DNA of 64,000 bases, from the NCBI RefSeq assembly GCF_039544105.1, contig NZ_BAABLA010000020.1. One strand, written 5' to 3'. The notes under the pieces are model-generated. The model ran no database searches, was not told the DNA's origin, and worked only from the letters and a program-made list of their open reading frames with translations. Shown here in pieces: positions 34,778 to 42,934 of this stretch. Each line of letters begins with the position of its first letter. The first letter of the stretch is position 1. Origin of the DNA: Haloechinothrix_A salitolerans. GTDB lineage: Bacteria; Actinomycetota; Actinomycetes; Mycobacteriales; Pseudonocardiaceae. Position numbers and translations under genes: made by a program.

Positions 34778-35467
34778 TCAGTGATCGTAGCCGTATACAC
34801 CTCGGGCGTCGTCGCGAATCACTCTGCCGAAGTCGAGCTCGACCACTCTCCTGCGCATCGAGTCGACGATCGACTGGTCGTGCGTCGCCATCACCACCGT
34901 CGTGCCCGTGCGGTTGATGCGCTCGAGCAACAGCATGATGTCCTGGCTCGTATCGGGGTCAAGGTTCCCTGTCGGCTCGTCGGCGAGCAGCATCAGGGGC
35001 CGGTTCACGAACGCGCGCGCGATCGCGACGCGCTGCTGCTCGCCACCGGAGAGCTCCCTCGGCATCCGGTCGGACTTTCCTTCGAGGCCCACCAGCTCCA
35101 GCACCTCGGGCACGACCTTGCGAATGGTGTGCGCGGGCTTGCCGATCACCTCGAGCGCGAAGGCGACGTTCTCGAACACCGTCTTGTTGGTGAGCAGGCG
35201 GAAGTCCTGGAAAACGCAGCCGATCGTCTGCCGTAACCTCGGCACCCGCCTGCGTGGCAGCTTCGCGACGTCGTAGTTGGAGACGTACACCTTGCCCTTG
35301 CTTGGTACCTCTTCACGCAACAGCAGCCGCAGGAACGTTGACTTGCCCGATCCGGACGGACCGATGACGAACACGAACTCGCCCTTGCCGACGTCGACGG
35401 AGACATTCTCGAGCGCGGGCCGGGTCGAGGTCTTGTAAACCTTGGTCACGTTCTCTAGCCGGATCAC
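34778..35467 (-). CDS. ftsE: Cell division ATP-binding protein FtsE
   Basis: 229 residues, GTG start. Walker A GPSGSGKSTFLRLL is at about residue 35, the signature ELSGGEQQRVAIARAFVNRP at about 138, and Walker B LLADEPTGNLDP at about 160. The C-terminus is short, as in FtsE rather than LolD relatives. It forms the FtsEX complex with the next gene. Confidence 0.96.
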   Translation of the reverse strand: MIRLENVTKVYKTSTRPALENVSVDVGKGEFVFVIGPSGSGKSTFLRLLLREEVPSKGKVYVSNYDVAKLPRRRVPRLRQTIGCVFQDFRLLTNKTVFENVAFALEVIGKPAHTIRKVVPEVLELVGLEGKSDRMPRELSGGEQQRVAIARAFVNRPLMLLADEPTGNLDPDTSQDIMLLLERINRTGTTVVMATHDQSIVDSMRRRVVELDFGRVIRDDARGVYGYDH

Positions 35468-35555
35468 ACCGCGGAGCCTACCTCGCCGGGGTGTGAAGCC
35501 GTGGTTGCGTCCGGCACCCGATGGCGGCGCTCACCGATACTCACCCAGTCGCGGT

Positions 35556-36677
35556 TCAGCCGATGTGTTCGCTCGCGGCGATCTGCTGCTCCTTGCGCCA
35601 ACGGATACCTGCCTCCAGGAAACCGTCGATGTCGCCATCGAGCACCGGCGTCGGGTTGCCGACCTCGTGCTCGGTGCGCAGGTCCTTGACCATCTGGTAC
35701 GGGTGCAGCACGTAGGAACGCATCTGGTTGCCCCAGCTGGACCCGCTGTCCTTGAGCGCGTCCAGTTCCGCGCGGTCCTCTTCCTGCTTGCGCGCCAGCA
35801 GCTTCGCCTGCAACACCTTCATCGCGGCGGCCTTGTTCTGCAGCTGCGACTTCTCGTTCTGGCAGGACACGACGACTCCGGTGGGAATGTGGGTCAGCCG
35901 AACAGCGGAGTCGGTGGTGTTGACGCTCTGCCCGCCGGGGCCCGACGAGCGGTAGACGTCGACCCGGATGTCCTTCTCCGGGATCTCGATGTGGTCGACT
36001 TCCTCCACCTCGGGCAGTACTTCGACGTGTGCGAACGACGTCTGGCGCCGGTTCTGGTTGTCGAATGGTGAGATGCGCACGAGACGGTGCGTGCCCTGTT
36101 CGACCGAGAGTGTTCCGTACGCGTAGGACGCGCTGACCTTGAACGTCGCGGACTTGATGCCCGCTTCCTCCGCATAGGAAATGTCGTAAACCTCGACCGG
36201 ATAGTCGTGCCGTTCCGCCCAGCGCAGATACATCCGCAGCAGCATCTCCGCCCAGTCAGCTGCGTCGACGCCGCCTGCCTCGGAACGGATGGTGACGACG
36301 GCGTTGCGGTCGTCGTACTCCCCGGCGAGCAGGGTGCGGACCTCAAGGGCCGAGATATCGTTCGCGAGCTGGGCCCGCTCGTTGTCAGCCTCGGCCTTCA
36401 GGTCGTCGGAGCCTTCCTCGCTGGCGAGCTCATACATCACGGCGAGGTCGTCCAGCCGTTGCCGCAGCTCGGACACTCTGCGCAACTCGCCCTGCCGGTA
36501 GGAAAGCCGGCTTGTCACCTTCTGCGCGGTGGCCGGGTCGTCCCACAGGTTGGGGCTGGCCGCCTCCTCCTCGAGCGAGGCGACCTCGGCACGCAGCGCT
36601 TCGAGGTCCATCACCGACTCGACCTGCGCCAGCGTGGCGGCTAGGTCCTTGAGCTCTGCTTCGACGTCCGCACTCAC
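35556..36677 (-). CDS. prfB: Peptide chain release factor 2
   Basis: 373 residues from the GTG at 36677, which gives the usual VSADVEAELKDL start; a TTG three codons upstream is an alternative. The stop-codon-reading motif is SPF in VRISPFDNQN at about residue 203, and the peptidyl-tRNA-hydrolysis motif is SGPGGQSVNTTDSAVRL at about 244. Unlike many bacterial prfB genes it is a single frame with no programmed +1 shift. It opens the prfB-ftsE-ftsX-smpB block typical of actinobacteria. Confidence 0.96.
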   Translation of the reverse strand: MSADVEAELKDLAATLAQVESVMDLEALRAEVASLEEEAASPNLWDDPATAQKVTSRLSYRQGELRRVSELRQRLDDLAVMYELASEEGSDDLKAEADNERAQLANDISALEVRTLLAGEYDDRNAVVTIRSEAGGVDAADWAEMLLRMYLRWAERHDYPVEVYDISYAEEAGIKSATFKVSASYAYGTLSVEQGTHRLVRISPFDNQNRRQTSFAHVEVLPEVEEVDHIEIPEKDIRVDVYRSSGPGGQSVNTTDSAVRLTHIPTGVVVSCQNEKSQLQNKAAAMKVLQAKLLARKQEEDRAELDALKDSGSSWGNQMRSYVLHPYQMVKDLRTEHEVGNPTPVLDGDIDGFLEAGIRWRKEQQIAASEHIG

Positions 36678-36735
36678 AACACTCAAGGCTACCCGGCCAG
36701 GGCAGCCACCATGTCGCTGGCGTGCCCGTTGGCGC

Positions 36736-37236
36736 TCAGGCCTCGGCGATGGTGTCGATGAACTTCAGGGCAGCCTTGACGTGGGACTGCCAGAAGGTCG
36801 CGATCGCCGTGTCGGCGGGATTGTCCGCCGCACGCACCGCCGCCTTGGCCTCGGCGAGTTCCTCGTTGTAGCGCTCCCGCGCCTCGCCGATCAGGTTGTC
36901 GCGCTGTTTGGCGGTCAGTTTGTCCGCGTTAACCACCCGCAACAACAGCGTGCTACGGATATGGTCCGGTCCGGCATCGGTGGTCGCCCAGCGCTTGAAC
37001 TCCTTCTTACCCGCGGCCGTGATGATGTACTGCTGGCTGGCACGGGGACCCTGCTTACCAAGACGGACGAGGCCACGCTCGGCGAGCGCGGGCAACTCCC
37101 GGTACACCTGGCTACGAGTGACGCTGAAGAACGCACCGTAGATCTCGCCAGCGGCAGCGACAAGCTGCCCGCCGGTGGCAGGCCCGTCATGCAGCAAGCC
37201 AAGCAGCGCCGCGGAGGTGGCATTCAACTCAGTCAC
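36736..37236 (-). CDS. PadR-family transcriptional regulator
   Basis: 166 residues. The winged helix covers residues 5-85: ALLGLLHDGPATGGQLV, then VTRSQVYRELPALAERGLV and the wing QYIITAAGKKEFKRW. A helical C-terminal dimer domain (ADKLTAKQRDNLIGEARERY) follows. Two identical 13-mers just upstream of its start (37265-37299) are probable binding sites, so autorepression is likely. Ligand unknown. Confidence 0.9.
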   Translation of the reverse strand: MTELNATSAALLGLLHDGPATGGQLVAAAGEIYGAFFSVTRSQVYRELPALAERGLVRLGKQGPRASQQYIITAAGKKEFKRWATTDAGPDHIRSTLLLRVVNADKLTAKQRDNLIGEARERYNEELAEAKAAVRAADNPADTAIATFWQSHVKAALKFIDTIAEA

Positions 37237-37264
37237 ACCTCCACGGTGCCACTACTAGCCCATT

Positions 37265-37299
37265 CTGTCCACAGTGGTCACCTGATCTGTCCACAGTGG
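37265..37299. promoter_or_regulatory. Candidate PadR operator, two direct repeats
   Basis: CTGTCCACAGTGG occurs at 37265-37277 and 37287-37299, exactly 22 bp apart (two helical turns), 29 bases before the PadR start. Each copy also holds the partial dyad CCAC/GTGG. Confidence 0.6.
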
Positions 37300-37338
37300 C
37301 GATGCAACGCCCACGTCAGACCGGCAGAACGATCCTTG

Positions 37339-38310
37339 TCATCTCCGGGTGTTCCCCCCGAACAGGCGCTGGAACTGTTCGGCTCGACACGATGCGGCCA
37401 CGAAGCTGGCCCACGCGGTCATGTCGATCAGCTCGGCGTCGTCCGTTCCCTGGTGACGGAGCTCGCCTATGACGGTGTCGTCCACCTGATAGGAGGCCAT
37501 GGCCGTCAGCAGCGCGAGCCGTGCGGCCGGGCGCTGCTTCTCGTTGAGCGCCGACACCGGCCTGTCCACCCAGGACCGGCTCAGCCCAGGAGGTTCACCG
37601 TTCCAGTCGGCAAGCACGGCCGTGACCACCTCCCGTACCGGAGCGGGCACCGAACGCTCGCCCGCCGCATCGAAAGCGGTCCGCGCTCGTGTGAAAGCAG
37701 CACCGACATGCCCAGTGGCCGCCCACGATGGCGGCGACTCGGTTATAGCGGATTGCTGGGGCAGCACCGCACGACGTGGCAGCAGCAACCGCCCGAGCAC
37801 GCGGTTGGCGCGCGCACTCACCGCTGGCGACGCTCCCGGCGGCAGGGGTGATGCGGGAAGGAAGACGTTGACCATCCGGTTCAGGTACTCGAATGTCGCC
37901 GCGACGCCGATCAGTTCAGCAGAATGGTCCGATGAGATGTCACCGGCGAACAGGGACGCGAGGTCGTGGTCTCCGTTCCTGCCTAGTCCACGCGCCGTGG
38001 CACCGTGTACCTCAACGCAGTACGGACACGAGTTCGCCTCCGACACCGCCGCCGCGACAGCCTCTTTCCAGCCACGGTCAACGGCCCCGTCCACGAGCAA
38101 CGTCTCACGCAGCAACAGCCAGCTTGCGGCCATCACCTCCGGGGACGGTGAATGGAGGCTTATCGGGGGCGCCAGCAGACCGAAATCGCGCTCGACCTGC
38201 GCATAGACGTCCGCGACGAGCCCCGTGGCCATGTCCCGTGCCACCGGCTCGACATGGCGGACTCGCGATGGTGCGCGCCGCAACGCCACGCGGAGCAACG
38301 CTGAGATCAT
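37339..38310 (-). CDS. AhpD-like/carboxymuconolactone-decarboxylase-fold protein
   Basis: 323 residues from ATG 38310, with GAGGA upstream. The AhpD motif is ANSCPYCVEVHG (Cys-x-x-Cys ... His) at about residue 93, which in AhpD gives peroxidase activity. The second half, about residues 190-320, has a similar helical outline with VREVVTAVLADWNGEPPG but no CxxC. It is therefore a two-domain member with one active motif. It is divergently independent of PadR (same strand, 102 bases upstream), which may regulate it. Confidence 0.75.
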   Translation of the reverse strand: MISALLRVALRRAPSRVRHVEPVARDMATGLVADVYAQVERDFGLLAPPISLHSPSPEVMAASWLLLRETLLVDGAVDRGWKEAVAAAVSEANSCPYCVEVHGATARGLGRNGDHDLASLFAGDISSDHSAELIGVAATFEYLNRMVNVFLPASPLPPGASPAVSARANRVLGRLLLPRRAVLPQQSAITESPPSWAATGHVGAAFTRARTAFDAAGERSVPAPVREVVTAVLADWNGEPPGLSRSWVDRPVSALNEKQRPAARLALLTAMASYQVDDTVIGELRHQGTDDAELIDMTAWASFVAASCRAEQFQRLFGGNTRR

Positions 38311-38535
38311 GCTGGTCCTCGAGTTCGCGCGAGCGCGGCTACCAGCTCGGCCATCCAAGCACCTCCTGTCGTGCAGGTTTGGTACTTAGCATGCGACTAC
38401 GGCATCACCCGCGCATCTTGTCGACCGTCGATACCGGACTCTTTCAGGGGCGGCGCGTCAATGCCGTCGACTCACTCCGGCCCGGTCACCGATTCGTAGG
38501 CCCCCCGGTCACAAACCTGGTCACAGACCTACGAA

Positions 38536-38568
38536 AACGGCCCTCGGAGTGATCCTCCGAGGGCCGTT
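38536..38568. terminator. Bidirectional terminator next to the tRNA-Met remnant
   Basis: Perfect 14-bp stem AACGGCCCTCGGAG / CTCCGAGGGCCGTT with loop TGATC. It lies 5 bases beyond the 3' end of the tRNA fragment and is followed by T/C-rich bases on both strands. It would have terminated the original tRNA-Met transcript. Confidence 0.85.
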
Positions 38569-38572
38569 TCAC

Positions 38573-38618
38573 CTGGTAGCGGGGACAGGATTCGAACCTG
38601 CGACCTCTGGGTTATGAG
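38573..38618 (-). pseudogene. 3' half of tRNA-Met(CAU), probable attachment site
   Basis: On the minus strand the segment reads CTCATAACCCAGAGG (anticodon loop with CAU), then the T arm GCAGGTTCGAATCCTGT and the acceptor CCCCGCTA with an encoded CCA. Sequence 5' of the anticodon loop cannot form the anticodon stem, D arm or acceptor strand. Integrases of islands and AICEs typically recombine within the 3' half of tRNA genes and leave such a displaced fragment at one end. The complete tRNA would be expected at the far end of the element, beyond this window. Confidence 0.85.
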
Positions 38619-38869
38619 GCGCATCGCCTTGATCCCAGCACTGGCGCCGTGTCTCGATTATGTCCGCGCGACCAGCGGCGTCGCTCGCCGGACGTCTCAC
38701 GGCGTTCTATGGTTCGGACCCGTTGACAATGGGCTCCATGGCGTCGCTGCTACAGCGTCTGCTACAGGGACTTCGCGCGCCACGGATCAGGAACCAGACT
38801 GACGGCCTGCCTGGCTCCGCCGCACCCCGTAAACGCCCGAGCCGCTCACACTGTATGGCGTTATCGCGA

Positions 38870-39685
38870 TTAACTGCAGTGTTCCATCCCGGCGCGGCGG
38901 TAGGCGGGGCGCAGCAGGTCCAGCAGCGGATGGCCGCGCAGTCTGGCGTCGACGGGCGGCAGCTGATCCAGCAGGGACGAGCTGGATGTGACGTGCGGGC
39001 TCGGCCCGGGAAGGTCGCCCTGCAGCGCGAAGTAGCTGCCCAAGCAGTCCTCGAGCCGGGCACCGGGGTTTTCGGCGGTGTCGGCAGCGGGCGAGCTATC
39101 GGACCGTGCCGCGTGCAGGTTGTCCAGGAGGTCCTCGCGTCGGCGGCCGCGCCAGGCAAGGATGCGGAACGGATCGTCGTCGAAGGACTCGGCGAGCAGG
39201 TAGAACGTGGCGGCGAGGTGCTTGCACGGCACTTCGCTGTCGGGGCACGAGCAGTCAAGGGACAACTCGCCGGCGCTGGCCGGGAACAGGGACAGCCCGA
39301 GGCCGGTGAAGACGTCCTCGATGTCGTCGGGCATTTCGCTGGCGAGCAGCTTGGCCAGGTACCAGGCGTTGCCGGCGAGCTCGCGTTCGAGCTTGGCCCA
39401 TTCGGCCTTGCCGAAGGCCGTCACGCCGATGCGTACCCGGTACGGCCGTGCCGTGCTGCCCTGCACCTGGGCGGTAACCGAGCCGGCGTCGACGTCGAGG
39501 GAGATCACCTGCCCCTTGCGGGCGTAGGTGCGGCCGCGCTGCAGCCGGTTGCCCATGCCGATGTCCTCGAGCACGGCGATGAACCGCTCCGACCACCAGG
39601 TTTGCGCGATGGCGCCGCGCTTGCTGCGTGCCTTGAGGCCGCCGTCGACGGTGCGCGGCTTCGACGGCGGGAAGAACTTACGCAC
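38870..39685 (-). CDS. SWIM zinc-finger protein
   Basis: 271 residues from the GTG at 39685, chosen because GGAGGGAG precedes it and it overlaps the helicase stop by eight bases. The SWIM motif is CSCPDSEVPCKH (CxCx6CxH) at about residue 142. The N-terminal KPRTVDGGLKARSKRGAIAQ and the YLLAESFDDDPFRILAWRGR segment after the motif are typical of actinobacterial SWIM partners of SNF2 helicases. It probably contributes nucleic-acid binding to a complex with the adjacent helicase. The exact process (repair, transcription or defence) is unknown. Confidence 0.88.
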   Translation of the reverse strand: MRKFFPPSKPRTVDGGLKARSKRGAIAQTWWSERFIAVLEDIGMGNRLQRGRTYARKGQVISLDVDAGSVTAQVQGSTARPYRVRIGVTAFGKAEWAKLERELAGNAWYLAKLLASEMPDDIEDVFTGLGLSLFPASAGELSLDCSCPDSEVPCKHLAATFYLLAESFDDDPFRILAWRGRRREDLLDNLHAARSDSSPAADTAENPGARLEDCLGSYFALQGDLPGPSPHVTSSSSLLDQLPPVDARLRGHPLLDLLRPAYRRAGMEHCS

Positions 39686-42600
39686 CGACGGCTCCCTCCG
39701 ACAGGGCGAACACTTTGCGCAGCTCGCCGGTGGACAGCTCGGTGAGCCAGCCCTCGCCGTCACCGATGACCAGGTTTGCCAGCGCCTTCTTGTCCTCGAT
39801 CATCTCATCGATCTTCTCCTCGAGGGTGCCGGTGCAGACGAACTTGCGGACCTGCACGCCGCGTTTCTGCCCGATGCGGAATGCCCGGTCGGTGGCCTGG
39901 TTTTCCACCGCGGGGTTCCACCACCGGTCGAGGTGGATGACATGGTTGGCGGCGGTGAGATTGAGGCCGGTGCCGCCCGCGTTCAGCGACAGCAGGAAGA
40001 TCGGCGGGCCCTGCTCGGACTGGAAGCGTTCGACCATATCGTCGCGGCGCTGCTTTGGGGTGCCGCCGTGCAGGTAGGCGATATCGGTGCCGAATCGGGC
40101 GGACAGGTGCGGCAGCAGCATCTCGGCGAACGCGGTGAATTGGGTGAAGCACAGCGCCCGGTCGCCTTCGGCGAGGATCTCCTCCAGCAGCTCCTCGAGG
40201 CGGATCACCTTGCCGGAGCGTCTGCCGATGGGCGAGCGATCGTGCAGCACCTGCGCGGGGTGGTTGCACACCTGTTTGAGCTTGGCCATCGCGGCAAGCA
40301 CGTTGCCGCGGCGCTCGATCCCCTCGGAGTTCTCGATCTTTTCCATCATGTCGTCCACAATGGACTGATAAAGCGACGCCTGCTCCACGGTGAGCTGGCA
40401 GTACTGCTTCATCTCGATCTTTTCGGGGAGGTCGTCGATGATCGTCGGATCGGTCTTGAGCCGCCGCAGGATGTATGGCCGGGTGATCGCCCGCAGCCGC
40501 TCGGTGGGTTCGCTCTCATCGTGCCGCTCCACCGGGATGGCGTAGCGGGTGCGGAACACTTCGGAGGACCCGAGGATTCCCGGGTTGAGGAAGTCCATGA
40601 TGGACCACAGCTCGGCCAGCCGGTTCTCCACCGGGGTGCCGGTGAGCGCGACCCGGTGCTCGGCGCGCAACCGACGTGTAGCCTTCGCGGTCTGCGACAG
40701 GCTGTTCTTGATCGCCTGCGCCTCGTCAAGCACCACCCGCTGCCAGTTGTACTCGGCGAGCTCGTCGATGTCGCGGGTACCGGTGGCATAGGTCGTGACG
40801 ATCAGGTCCGTCTCGGCCAGCCGTTCGCGCAGCGCGTCGCCGTGCAGCTGTTCCCGGCCGTGGTGGGCGTAGACGCGCAGCTCGGGCGCGAACTTGGCGG
40901 CCTCGTGCTGCCAGTTGCCGACCAGCGACATCGGGCACAGCAACAGCGTGGGCCCGCTGTCCGGGTTCTCGGCACGGTGCGCGGACTCAAGCGCGAGCAG
41001 CTGCACCGTCTTGCCGAGCCCCATGTCGTCGGCGAGGCATGACCCGAGCCCGAGCGACGACAGGAACACCAGCCAGGACAGCCCGCGCTCCTGGTAGGGC
41101 CGCAGGGTGGCTTGGAACTCATCCGGCGGATCGACGGCTTCGAGTGTCCTGGCCGCTGTGCCCGCGAGCAGCTCGCCCAGCCAGCCGTCGGCCTGCACAC
41201 CGGTCACCGGCAGTGGTGTGTCGAGATCGTCCGGATGGCTGGCGGCCAGCGTCAGCACCTCGGCGGCGGTCTTGGCCTCGTCCGGCTGGCACCGCAGGAA
41301 CTCGAGCCCGCGCCGCAGCTGTTCAGGGTCGACGGCGACCCACTGGCCGCGCAGCCGGACCAGCGGGGCCTTCGTCTCGGCCAGCGCGGCAATCTCCTCG
41401 TCGGTCAGCGTGTCGTCGCCGACGGCGAGCTGCCACCGGAAGTCCATCAGCGACTCGCGGCCGAAGTGCCCGCCGGTGACCACGCCGTCGGTCGGCGTGT
41501 TCGCGGTGGCTTTGAGGCCGAGCTGGGCGCGGCGGTCCCACCACGACGGCAGCAGCACGCCGAAACCGGCCTCGTCCAGCGCGGGCGCGGCGACCGAGAG
41601 GAAGCGGTAGGCGCCGTCGGCGTCGAGCTCCAACGCGCGCGGGGTGGCCTGCCGCAGGCCCGCGGTCAGTTCGGGATAGATCCGACTGGCCCGGCCCAGC
41701 TCACCGAGCAGCAGCTCCTGCGGCCGGTCCAGCCAGCGGCGCAAGCTGCCGACGTCCGACCATGCCTGGGCGGCAGGCACCAGCAGGCTGGCATCCTGGG
41801 TGGACTGCAGCAGGAACTCCAGCCGCCAGCGGGCGGACTCTCCCGGCTCGACGTCCTCGGCCTCCTCGTCGTCTCCGACGTCGAGCAGCTCGTCGAGGCT
41901 GACCTGGGGCTCGACCTCGCTGAGCCGGAAGGTCGCGCGGGCGGGCCCGACCCGGCCGGTGCCGATCTCCGCCCACGGCCGCAGCTCGCGCTCGAACAAG
42001 CGGACCTCGTCGTCATCGGCGTCGAACCGGCCGTCCGGCGTGGTGAGGGCCGCCAGCCACGCCTCGATGGCGGGCAGGCGCTTCGGACGGCGTCCGCGCC
42101 GCGGCGGCATCAGATCGGTGTCGGGGCCGAGCAGCTCCCGGACGGCGGCGTCGGTAAGCGCATGCAGCGCATCGGTGGCCAGGTCGTGCGCGTCCTCCCT
42201 CCCGGGCTCGGCCCGGCACACCGGCGGCATCGCGGTGACCAGCGCGCCGAAGGCGACCACGTCGGGGCCTTGCAGCGCGGGCCGCCAGCGCGCCAGCGGC
42301 CCGACCTCGTCCCACGCCACGGTAGGCAGCACCCGGCCACGCTCGGCCAGCTCACGGGCGAAGGCCGCCAGGCAGGCGAGGTAGCCGACCGATACGCCGC
42401 ACCGGACATCGGTGTCACCGCCCTCCGCCACCGCCGCCAGCCAGCCGAGCGCACCGGAGGGATCGAGGTCGAGCGTGGGGACCTGCCACGGCAACAGCAC
42501 CGGCTCGGTGCGGGCGGTGCCGCGCGGGACGAGTCGGATCAACTCCGGGGAATCCAGCGGGGACTTGGCCAGCGAGGGTAGCCGCAACGTCGCGTCACCC

Positions 42601-42764
42601 GGCTTGCCGTTGTGCATCTCGGCAAGCGCCTCTGCCGGCGCGGCGAACGGGTGTCGACGCGCCGAGCGCAGCGCCTGGCTGCGGCTGGTGACAGTACGCT
42701 CGGAGTCCTCCGCCCACACGCAGAGACCTCGCTCGGGTGACCAGAAGCCGTGCAGAACCAGCAT
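39678..42764 (-). CDS. SNF2-family DEAD/DEAH-box helicase/ATPase
   Basis: 1,028 residues. The N-terminal 500 residues form the poorly characterised SNF2 accessory region of bacterial HepA-like proteins. The motor has motif I LADDMGLGKTVQLLAL at about residue 575, motif II DEAQAIKN at about 675, motif III ALTGTPVENRL and the C-lobe ICFTQF-like ALCFTQFTAFAEML. The final motif VI is DRAFRIGQKRGVQVRKF. Stop and start of the SWIM gene overlap. It is the first long gene inside the tRNA-bounded region and is divergent from the TPR gene. Confidence 0.93.
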   Translation of the reverse strand: MLVLHGFWSPERGLCVWAEDSERTVTSRSQALRSARRHPFAAPAEALAEMHNGKPGDATLRLPSLAKSPLDSPELIRLVPRGTARTEPVLLPWQVPTLDLDPSGALGWLAAVAEGGDTDVRCGVSVGYLACLAAFARELAERGRVLPTVAWDEVGPLARWRPALQGPDVVAFGALVTAMPPVCRAEPGREDAHDLATDALHALTDAAVRELLGPDTDLMPPRRGRRPKRLPAIEAWLAALTTPDGRFDADDDEVRLFERELRPWAEIGTGRVGPARATFRLSEVEPQVSLDELLDVGDDEEAEDVEPGESARWRLEFLLQSTQDASLLVPAAQAWSDVGSLRRWLDRPQELLLGELGRASRIYPELTAGLRQATPRALELDADGAYRFLSVAAPALDEAGFGVLLPSWWDRRAQLGLKATANTPTDGVVTGGHFGRESLMDFRWQLAVGDDTLTDEEIAALAETKAPLVRLRGQWVAVDPEQLRRGLEFLRCQPDEAKTAAEVLTLAASHPDDLDTPLPVTGVQADGWLGELLAGTAARTLEAVDPPDEFQATLRPYQERGLSWLVFLSSLGLGSCLADDMGLGKTVQLLALESAHRAENPDSGPTLLLCPMSLVGNWQHEAAKFAPELRVYAHHGREQLHGDALRERLAETDLIVTTYATGTRDIDELAEYNWQRVVLDEAQAIKNSLSQTAKATRRLRAEHRVALTGTPVENRLAELWSIMDFLNPGILGSSEVFRTRYAIPVERHDESEPTERLRAITRPYILRRLKTDPTIIDDLPEKIEMKQYCQLTVEQASLYQSIVDDMMEKIENSEGIERRGNVLAAMAKLKQVCNHPAQVLHDRSPIGRRSGKVIRLEELLEEILAEGDRALCFTQFTAFAEMLLPHLSARFGTDIAYLHGGTPKQRRDDMVERFQSEQGPPIFLLSLNAGGTGLNLTAANHVIHLDRWWNPAVENQATDRAFRIGQKRGVQVRKFVCTGTLEEKIDEMIEDKKALANLVIGDGEGWLTELSTGELRKVFALSEGAVGA

Positions 42765-42934
42765 GCGCGGGCGCCTTCCCGTGGTGCGTGGCGATCGCCA
42801 GGCAGCTTACCGGTGGCGGCCGAACAGACGGTGCAGACACCCGGGTAGAAGGCCAACCGCTGTGTTTGCGGGGCGCAAAGACCCGCGCTGTTGCTGGCCT
42901 CGTCGCGGGCCGTGGCTTGGCGGTAGTTCAGCCC

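Noticed and set aside
35556..36686. Programmed frameshift in prfB
   Set aside because: The gene is one continuous frame with no CUUUGA-type slip site near its start.
38573..38660. Complete tRNA-Met gene
   Set aside because: Bases 5' of the anticodon loop (TGCGC) do not pair with CCCAG, and no D arm or acceptor 5' strand exists, so it is only a 3' fragment.
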